A stretch of 36,145 bases of DNA, from positions 1-36,145 of the forward strand of contig JALOCD010000039.1 of NCBI GenBank assembly GCA_023228025.1, read 5' to 3'. Below are positions 30,948 through 36,145 of the stretch, one piece after another. The position numbers and the translations under genes were made by a program. Source of the stretch: Prolixibacteraceae bacterium (GTDB lineage Bacteria; Bacteroidota; Bacteroidia; Bacteroidales; Prolixibacteraceae). Under the pieces are notes generated by a model. The model was not told the origin of the DNA, did no database searches, and saw nothing but the letters and a program-made list of their open reading frames with translations. Every line of letters starts with the position of its first letter. The first letter of the stretch is position 1.

Positions 30948-32459
30948 TTACATGCCTGGTAACTGGATGGTAGCCAACTTGTGGATCAGCGGCGCCAAAC
31001 TGAAATTGATCATATCAGAAAGCCACAATGGCATCATTCCAATAAAGGTAATGCCGACAACCAGGGTAATGGTCGAAAGCCTTTCGTACCAGTTGGCATC
31101 CGGAAGGTGGAGAAAATGATCGTCCTTGATGGGTCCCATCAACAGTATACCGACTACTCTCAGGATGTACACCGCAGTGATTACGATGGAGGAGACTGCC
31201 ACGATGGTTGCTATCCTGTGGAACATGTCCACATGCTGGTAAGCGCCGAAGAAGATGGTCATCTCGGCAACGAAACCGGAGAAACCGGGCAATCCAAGAG
31301 AAGCCAAACCTGCAATGACATAGACTACGCCCAGGAACGGAATTATTTTCATCAATCCGCCCATTTCATCAATCATCCTGGTATGCGTGCGGCCGTAAAT
31401 CATCCCGATCAGGGCGAAGAAGAGGGCTGTCATCAAACCGTGAGAGATCATCTGAATCACTGCACCGGTGAATGCTGTCTGGTTCATCATCAAAACGGCA
31501 AACAGAACCAACCCGCAGTGACTCACCGAAGAGTAAGCGTTGATGTATTTCAAATCCTTTTGGAAGATGGCCCCAAAGGCGCCATAGACCACGCTAATTG
31601 TGGTAAGAATAATAAAGATCCAGGCTTGTTCGTGGGCGGCTTCCGGCATCAGGTAAATGGCTACGCGGAAAGCGCCGTATCCACCCAATTTCATCAATAC
31701 CCCGGCATGGAGCATCGATACAGCTGTTGGCGCCGAGGCATGACCATCGGGCGACCAGGTGTGGAAGGGGAAGAGGGCCCCAAGAATACCAAAACCCACA
31801 AAGGTGAATGGGAAAAGGAAGCGCTGCATCTCGATGGGTATCTGATGTTTCGCAATTTCCAGAACATTGAAGGTTAACTGTCCGCCGGTAGGTACAGAGA
31901 AGAAATAGATTCCAAGAATACCGACCATCAGCAAGGCTGAACCGCCCATCAGCATCAACGTCAGCTTCATGGCAGAATACTCTTTCGGTCCGGAACCCCA
32001 GATACCAATCAGCAGGTACATCGGGATCACGGCGATCTCATAAAAAAGGAACATGGTAAAGAGGTCGAGGGAGATAAAGAACCCAAAAACCCCTGTAGCC
32101 AGTAGGATCAGTGATATAAAAAACTCGCGCGAGAGAAACTCCATCTTCCATGAGGCGAAAATTCCGGCGAAAACCACAACTCCGGTGAGGGCTATCATGG
32201 CTACGGAAATACCATCAACACCGACTGCATAATGGATGTTAAGCGATGGAAACCAAAGCAAATCGTACATGAACAGCATGGGCGCCATGTTGCCGGCATT
32301 GCGTTCCGATACATAAAGATATACCAGGACGGCCGATAGAATTAACTGCGCCGTCATCCCGATGGCACTCACCAGCCGCGATTGTTTCAGATCTTTTGTA
32401 AATAGGATTCCGGCTACGGTAAGTACCGGGATCACTACAAAAAGGGTTAAAATGTTCAT
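30948..32459 (-). CDS. nuoM: NADH-quinone oxidoreductase subunit M
   Basis: A 503-residue antiporter-like subunit with about 14 membrane segments. Key features are FLFYEIAVIPMYLLIGIWG with the conserved channel glutamate, GALFPFHTWSPDGHASAPTA with the TM lysine/histidine region, and a quinone-complex-typical C-terminus. It pumps protons or couples conformational change across the inner membrane. It is 14 bp from nuoL and 33 bp from nuoN, so the genes form one operon. The length is normal. Confidence 0.93.
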   Translation of the reverse strand: MNILTLFVVIPVLTVAGILFTKDLKQSRLVSAIGMTAQLILSAVLVYLYVSERNAGNMAPMLFMYDLLWFPSLNIHYAVGVDGISVAMIALTGVVVFAGIFASWKMEFLSREFFISLILLATGVFGFFISLDLFTMFLFYEIAVIPMYLLIGIWGSGPKEYSAMKLTLMLMGGSALLMVGILGIYFFSVPTGGQLTFNVLEIAKHQIPIEMQRFLFPFTFVGFGILGALFPFHTWSPDGHASAPTAVSMLHAGVLMKLGGYGAFRVAIYLMPEAAHEQAWIFIILTTISVVYGAFGAIFQKDLKYINAYSSVSHCGLVLFAVLMMNQTAFTGAVIQMISHGLMTALFFALIGMIYGRTHTRMIDEMGGLMKIIPFLGVVYVIAGLASLGLPGFSGFVAEMTIFFGAYQHVDMFHRIATIVAVSSIVITAVYILRVVGILLMGPIKDDHFLHLPDANWYERLSTITLVVGITFIGMMPLWLSDMINFSLAPLIHKLATIQLPGM

Positions 32460-32473
32460 ATTATATCAATGTC

Positions 32474-34390
32474 TTAAAGTGCGTAAACAAAAATCAAAAC
32501 CAGTGCGATCACACCTCCAACAAATACAAAGGCATACTGTTGCACCCTTCCGGATTGAAGTCCCCTGATGTTGTAGGATACAAATACGACCAGATTGGCA
32601 ATCCCATTCATGGTGCCGTCGACAATGTGGCGGTCGAACCAGGCAACTGGACGTGATATGTAGTTAAATATGATTTTCTTGGTAACGAAAAGATAAATTT
32701 CGTCGATGTAAAATTTGCGGAAAGCCCACTGGTAAAAGAAGCTGAAAGATCCGGCTACCTTATCAGGAAGTGCATTTTGTGTTTTGTACATCACGGTAGC
32801 AATTGCGATGCCAATCACACCAACCAATACGGAAGGAATGGCGATCATCCAGTCGATATGCGATTCAAATCCCAATCCGTCGGAGGTAACCAGGTTGTGG
32901 AATGGCAGGAAACCTGAAAAGATGGAACCAAAAGCAAGGATCATCAGCGGGATGGTCATCACTTTGGGCGATTCGTGCGGGGTGTGGTGGTAATGACGGT
33001 CGTGGCCCCAGAAAATATTGTAGTAAAGGCGGAACATGTAGAAAGCGGTTAGGCCGGCTACGAAATATTCGATGCCAAACAGAATTTTGTTGGAGTGGAA
33101 AGCTGCAACCAGTATCTCATCCTTGCTGAAGAATCCCGAGAAAGGAGGAATACCGGCAATGGTCAGACAGGCAATCAGGAAGGTGATGTGGGTGATGGGC
33201 AAATATTTCCTCAATCCACCCATATCATTCATGTCGTTGCTGTGAACGGCATGGATCACTGCGCCTGCGCCGAGGAACAGCAGCGCCTTGAACATGGCGT
33301 GTGTGAACAGGTGGAAGTTGGAAGCCATAAAACCCAATCCCTCTTCGCCTCCGTAGCCGGAAACGCCCAAAGAGAGCATCATGTAGCCAATCTGCGACAT
33401 GGTCGAAAAGGCGAGTACCCTTTTGATATCCGTTTGGGTAGTGGCAATAACTGCCGCAAAAAGCGAGGTAATAGCCCCTACCCAGGCCACCACCTCCAGG
33501 GCAACAGGACCACCCTGTGCATAAACCGGAAAGAGACGGGCAACCAGATAGACTCCGGCAACAACCATCGTCGCGGCGTGGATCAAGGCAGAAACCGGTG
33601 TTGGCCCCTCCATGGCGTCGGGTAACCAAATGTGTAGCGGGAACATGGCCGATTTACCGGCGCCACCCACAAAGATGAAGATCAAGGCCCAGGTAATGAT
33701 CGAAAGTCCCATGAAGGCAGCGCCTCCTTTGGAAGCGATAGCCAAACCATGAGGATCCGTGAGCGTTTGGAAATCAAAAGTTCCGGTATTGAAAGACAAT
33801 ATCAGGATACCGATCAGGAAGCCGAGGTCGGCAAACCTGGTAACGATAAATGCTTTTTTGGCAGCAGAAAATGCGCTTGGTTTTTCGTAATAATATCCGA
33901 TCAGCAGGAAGGATGAGACACCCACCAACTCCCAGAAAATATACATTTGAAACAGGTTGGTTGCCAAAACCAATCCAAGCATGGAAAAACTAAACAGGGA
34001 TAGGAAGGCATAAAAACGTGCAAAACCGCGCTCTCCCTCCATGTATCCCAAACTGTAAATGTGGACCATGAAGGAAACGGTGGTGATCACCACCAGCATC
34101 ATCACGGAAATCGGGTCGATCAGGACGCCCAGGTTGATGACCAGCTTATCGGTCAGGTGCAGCCAGGTAATCTCAAATGCCTTTAAAGAGGTATATCCCG
34201 TGCCCGCAACATGGTCCGTGATAAAATATTTGAAAGCAGTGTAGTAGGAGAGGAATGTTCCAATTCCAAGTCCGGCTGTTCCGATTAAACCGCCCAATTT
34301 CCCTTTCAGCTTGTCTTCTGCCAGTCCGACAAAGACAAAAACCAGGAATGGAATCAGCGGGATTAACAGTGTATATGCGTAACTACTCAT
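32474..34390 (-). CDS. nuoL: NADH-quinone oxidoreductase subunit L
   Basis: A 638-residue subunit, the largest antiporter-like component. The conserved YIFWELVGVSSFLLIGYYYE carries the key glutamate; GGAGKSAMFPLHIWLPDAME carries the essential lysine and the H/D pair. The long amphipathic C-terminal helix that clamps the membrane arm lies around the segment ending near FFYQWAFRKFYIDEIYLFVT, followed by a final hydrophobic helix. It lies 29 bp after nuoK. Length is typical for the family. It acts in the cytoplasmic membrane as part of the proton pump. Confidence 0.93.
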   Translation of the reverse strand: MSSYAYTLLIPLIPFLVFVFVGLAEDKLKGKLGGLIGTAGLGIGTFLSYYTAFKYFITDHVAGTGYTSLKAFEITWLHLTDKLVINLGVLIDPISVMMLVVITTVSFMVHIYSLGYMEGERGFARFYAFLSLFSFSMLGLVLATNLFQMYIFWELVGVSSFLLIGYYYEKPSAFSAAKKAFIVTRFADLGFLIGILILSFNTGTFDFQTLTDPHGLAIASKGGAAFMGLSIITWALIFIFVGGAGKSAMFPLHIWLPDAMEGPTPVSALIHAATMVVAGVYLVARLFPVYAQGGPVALEVVAWVGAITSLFAAVIATTQTDIKRVLAFSTMSQIGYMMLSLGVSGYGGEEGLGFMASNFHLFTHAMFKALLFLGAGAVIHAVHSNDMNDMGGLRKYLPITHITFLIACLTIAGIPPFSGFFSKDEILVAAFHSNKILFGIEYFVAGLTAFYMFRLYYNIFWGHDRHYHHTPHESPKVMTIPLMILAFGSIFSGFLPFHNLVTSDGLGFESHIDWMIAIPSVLVGVIGIAIATVMYKTQNALPDKVAGSFSFFYQWAFRKFYIDEIYLFVTKKIIFNYISRPVAWFDRHIVDGTMNGIANLVVFVSYNIRGLQSGRVQQYAFVFVGGVIALVLIFVYAL

Positions 34391-34419
34391 GTTGTTGAAT
34401 TTTCTAGACAGTTATAGGA

Positions 34420-34737
34420 TCAGAGTTTCATTTGGTCAAGGTTGTCAACATCAATCGATTTAAAGTTTCGGTAGATGTTGATGATAATGGCGATGGCAAC
34501 AGCAGCTTCCGAAGCGGCCACAGCAATCACGATCAGACTGAAAAAATGGCCGTGGAGATGATTTGGATAGAGGAACTTGTTGAAAACCACGAAATTAATA
34601 TTCACTGAATTGAGGATCAATTCGATCGACATCAACATGGTGATCAGATTTCTTCTTGTCAGGAAGCCGTAGATGCCGATAAAGAACATCAGGGTACTGA
34701 GGATAAGAAATGCGTTTAATGGGATATTATCTATCAT
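34420..34737 (-). CDS. nuoK: NADH-quinone oxidoreductase subunit K
   Basis: A 105-residue protein with three membrane helices. The two conserved buried glutamates are present: Glu39 in SIELILNSVN and Glu77 in ASEAAVAIAI, equivalent to the functionally critical E36 and E72 of E. coli NuoK. It overlaps the nuoJ stop by four bases (ATGA), so the two are translationally coupled. Confidence 0.94.
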   Translation of the reverse strand: MIDNIPLNAFLILSTLMFFIGIYGFLTRRNLITMLMSIELILNSVNINFVVFNKFLYPNHLHGHFFSLIVIAVAASEAAVAIAIIINIYRNFKSIDVDNLDQMKL

Positions 34738-35294
34738 GACTTTGATGGGTTTTCAGGATTAGTATTGGGCTCATTGCTGGGAACCAAATGTTTCTCTTTT
34801 TTCGCCAGGACAATGGCCCCCACCATGGCTGCAAGCAACAGGATGGAGATGACCTCGAATGGCAAGGCAAAACCGTCCCTGTTGTAAGAGACCAGCGCAC
34901 GTCCGACATTGGTGACATTGGCATCAACGGCAGGCGATGTTGTTGGGGTAAAGACGAATTTGACTATGGTCAGAATGGTCAGGATAGCGCCTGCGGCAAC
35001 TGCCAAGGCTGAAAAAATCTGCTGCCTGACTGGCGCTACGACCGCCTTTTCACTGACATGACTGGTCAGTAGGATCGAGAAGATGATCAGAACAATAATA
35101 CCTCCGGCATATACTGTTAACTGAACGGCGGCAAGGAAGTTGTAGTTCAGCATGAAATAGATTCCTGCTGTTGAAACCAGCACGAACAACAAATAGACTG
35201 CTGATCTGAGGATTCTGCGACTGGTGACGGTTAATAGTGAGAAGGTTAGAATTGAACCGGCAAACAGGTAGAACATGATATCATTGAGCGTCAT
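34734..35294 (-). CDS. nuoJ: NADH-quinone oxidoreductase subunit J
   Basis: A 186-residue subunit with five membrane segments, including MFYLFAGSILTFSLLTVTS and VQLTVYAGGIIVLIIFSILL, the pi-bulge helix region of NuoJ. The C-terminal tail (EPNTNPENPSKS) is hydrophilic. It forms part of the proton-translocating E-channel with NuoK and NuoH. Its TGA stop overlaps the nuoK start, and it lies 24 bp downstream of nuoI. Length is as expected. Confidence 0.92.
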   Translation of the reverse strand: MTLNDIMFYLFAGSILTFSLLTVTSRRILRSAVYLLFVLVSTAGIYFMLNYNFLAAVQLTVYAGGIIVLIIFSILLTSHVSEKAVVAPVRQQIFSALAVAAGAILTILTIVKFVFTPTTSPAVDANVTNVGRALVSYNRDGFALPFEVISILLLAAMVGAIVLAKKEKHLVPSNEPNTNPENPSKS

Positions 35295-35318
35295 AACGAT
35301 TATTTTTTGATGCGGTGA

Positions 35319-35801
35319 TTACTCTTTCACTCCTTGTGCAATTTTAGAACCGGGCTGATTCAGCACCTTGGTCAATTTTGAACGGTCCCAAACGGAATGC
35401 TCAAAATTCTGCCCCATGATGATGGCCCCTGTCGGACAGGCTTTTACGCAAAGATTGCAGAAGGTGCACATTCCCAAATGGTAGATGTGCTGGTCGATGG
35501 CCCTTTTTTTCTTGCCATCTTCGGTCAGCTCCATCTTGCTGATGATTTCGATAGAACCGTTGGGGCAATTGAGTTCGCAAATACCGCAACCGGTACAAAG
35601 GTGCTCGTTGTTTTCGCTGTGCGGCATGATCACCTCTCCACGGAAACGATCAAACATTTTGAGCGTATCACGGTTTTCGGGATATTGCTGGGTTACATTA
35701 TTCCAGGGGGTAAAAACATACTTACCGGTAATTTTCATACCCGTAAGGAGTGTCCCTACTCCTTTGAAAACAGTGCTGATATATTGAAATAGCGCGTTCA
35801 T
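35319..35801 (-). CDS. nuoI: NADH-quinone oxidoreductase subunit I
   Basis: A 160-residue peripheral subunit with two [4Fe-4S] clusters (N6a and N6b) that pass electrons toward the quinone. The ligands are CTGCGICELNCP (Cys69, 72, 75, 79) and CTFCNLCVKACP (Cys112, 115, 118, 122). The N-terminal amphipathic helix (FQYISTVFKGVGTLLTGMKI) attaches it to the membrane arm. It lies 12 bp after nuoH and 24 bp before nuoJ. All cluster ligands are intact. Confidence 0.94.
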   Translation of the reverse strand: MNALFQYISTVFKGVGTLLTGMKITGKYVFTPWNNVTQQYPENRDTLKMFDRFRGEVIMPHSENNEHLCTGCGICELNCPNGSIEIISKMELTEDGKKKRAIDQHIYHLGMCTFCNLCVKACPTGAIIMGQNFEHSVWDRSKLTKVLNQPGSKIAQGVKE

Positions 35802-35813
35802 TTGTATATAATT

Positions 35814-36145
35814 TTACAGATGGAATTTGGTTAATACGACCAGGCACATCAGAAGAATATTGACCAGGTTGATCGGCAAAAGATACTTCCACTCCAGGGT
35901 CAGGATCTGGTCGACCCTCAAACGTGGAAATGTCCATTTGAACCACATGATCAGGAAGATGACACCCAAAACTTTCACGAAGAACCAAACCAGTGGCGGG
36001 ATAAAATCCATAACCGCATTAAATGATTCGAACTGACCAAAATGCAGTGGCATCCAGCCTCCAAGGAATACTGTTGTGGCCATGGCGGCTACAATAAACA
36101 TATTGATGTATTCTGCCAGGAAGAAAAAGGCAAATTTGATACCTG
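35814..36145 (-). CDS. nuoH: NADH-quinone oxidoreductase subunit H, C-terminal part
   Basis: The frame remains open to the window edge, so the N-terminal two thirds are missing. The visible part reads GIKFAFFFLAEYINMFIVAA, then TTVFLGGW, and ends with FPRLRVDQILTLEWKYLLPI and a final helix (NILLMCLVVLTKFHL). The AEY segment holds the conserved glutamate of the quinone-site E-channel; the FPRxRxDQ loop is diagnostic of NuoH. It forms the link between the peripheral arm and the proton pumps, and starts the visible part of the operon. Confidence 0.92.
   Translation of the reverse strand, partial: GIKFAFFFLAEYINMFIVAAMATTVFLGGWMPLHFGQFESFNAVMDFIPPLVWFFVKVLGVIFLIMWFKWTFPRLRVDQILTLEWKYLLPINLVNILLMCLVVLTKFHL

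Noticed and set aside
30981..31877. 298-codon plus-strand frame opposite nuoM
   Set aside because: It is an antisense shadow, His/Gln/Asp-rich from the complement of membrane-protein codons, and nuoM is certain.

Overview
The window is chromosomal DNA from a member of the Bacteroidota, probably Bacteroidales or Marinilabiliales. The evidence is a menaquinone-type complex I operon in the order nuoH-I-J-K-L-M-N, a lysine exporter split into two genes, a fused PlsC/OlsB-like aminolipid acyltransferase, an RHS protein with the Bacteroidota-style DPLAEKY signature, and TAnnTTTG-type -7 boxes in front of several genes. Shine-Dalgarno sequences are weak throughout. No rRNA, tRNA, CRISPR array or complete insertion sequence was seen.

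Layout. 1-2222: AT-rich accessory block of small plus-strand genes (DUF2971, DUF2200, exported VOC protein). 2223-2764: gene-free, with GC-rich palindromes. 2765-7921 (minus): split lysO, two paralogous small beta-barrel proteins, rhamnulokinase and a YeeE/YedE sulfur transporter, separated by hairpin repeats. 8046-8918 (plus): secreted esterase, convergent with a YgiQ radical SAM gene. 10758-11576: gene-free, with three kinds of repeat. 11577-13397 (plus): bifunctional acyltransferase. 13487-16902 (minus): ADP-forming acyl-CoA synthetase and a nucleoside MFS transporter. 17007-17554 (plus): type II toxin-antitoxin pair. 17605-25198 (minus): 2-oxoacid metabolism block (paaK, ACT protein, pheA, flavodoxin, aminotransferase, four-subunit 2-oxoacid:ferredoxin oxidoreductase). 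25355-27547: broken RHS toxin island with a metallopeptidase tip, a candidate lipoprotein immunity gene and a truncated XRE regulator. 27527-28717: AAA ATPase. 29119-36145 (minus): end of the complex I operon, with nuoH cut by the window edge.

Metabolic reading (inference). PheA makes phenylpyruvate, the aminotransferase interconverts 2-oxo acids and amino acids, the ferredoxin-linked oxidoreductase interconverts 2-oxo acids and acyl-CoA, and PaaK and the ADP-forming synthetase interconvert acyl-CoA and free acids. This suits an anaerobe that ferments amino acids or reductively carboxylates phenylacetate and branched acids. The flavodoxin and ferredoxin would carry electrons. PaaK is interrupted by one in-frame amber codon.

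The most unusual non-coding feature is the density and position of intergenic inverted repeats. At least eight kinds occur in 36 kb, and the stop codons of five genes lie inside them. The best candidates for something less described are this repeat architecture, the three-copy hairpin element, and the rearranged RHS metallopeptidase/lipoprotein module.
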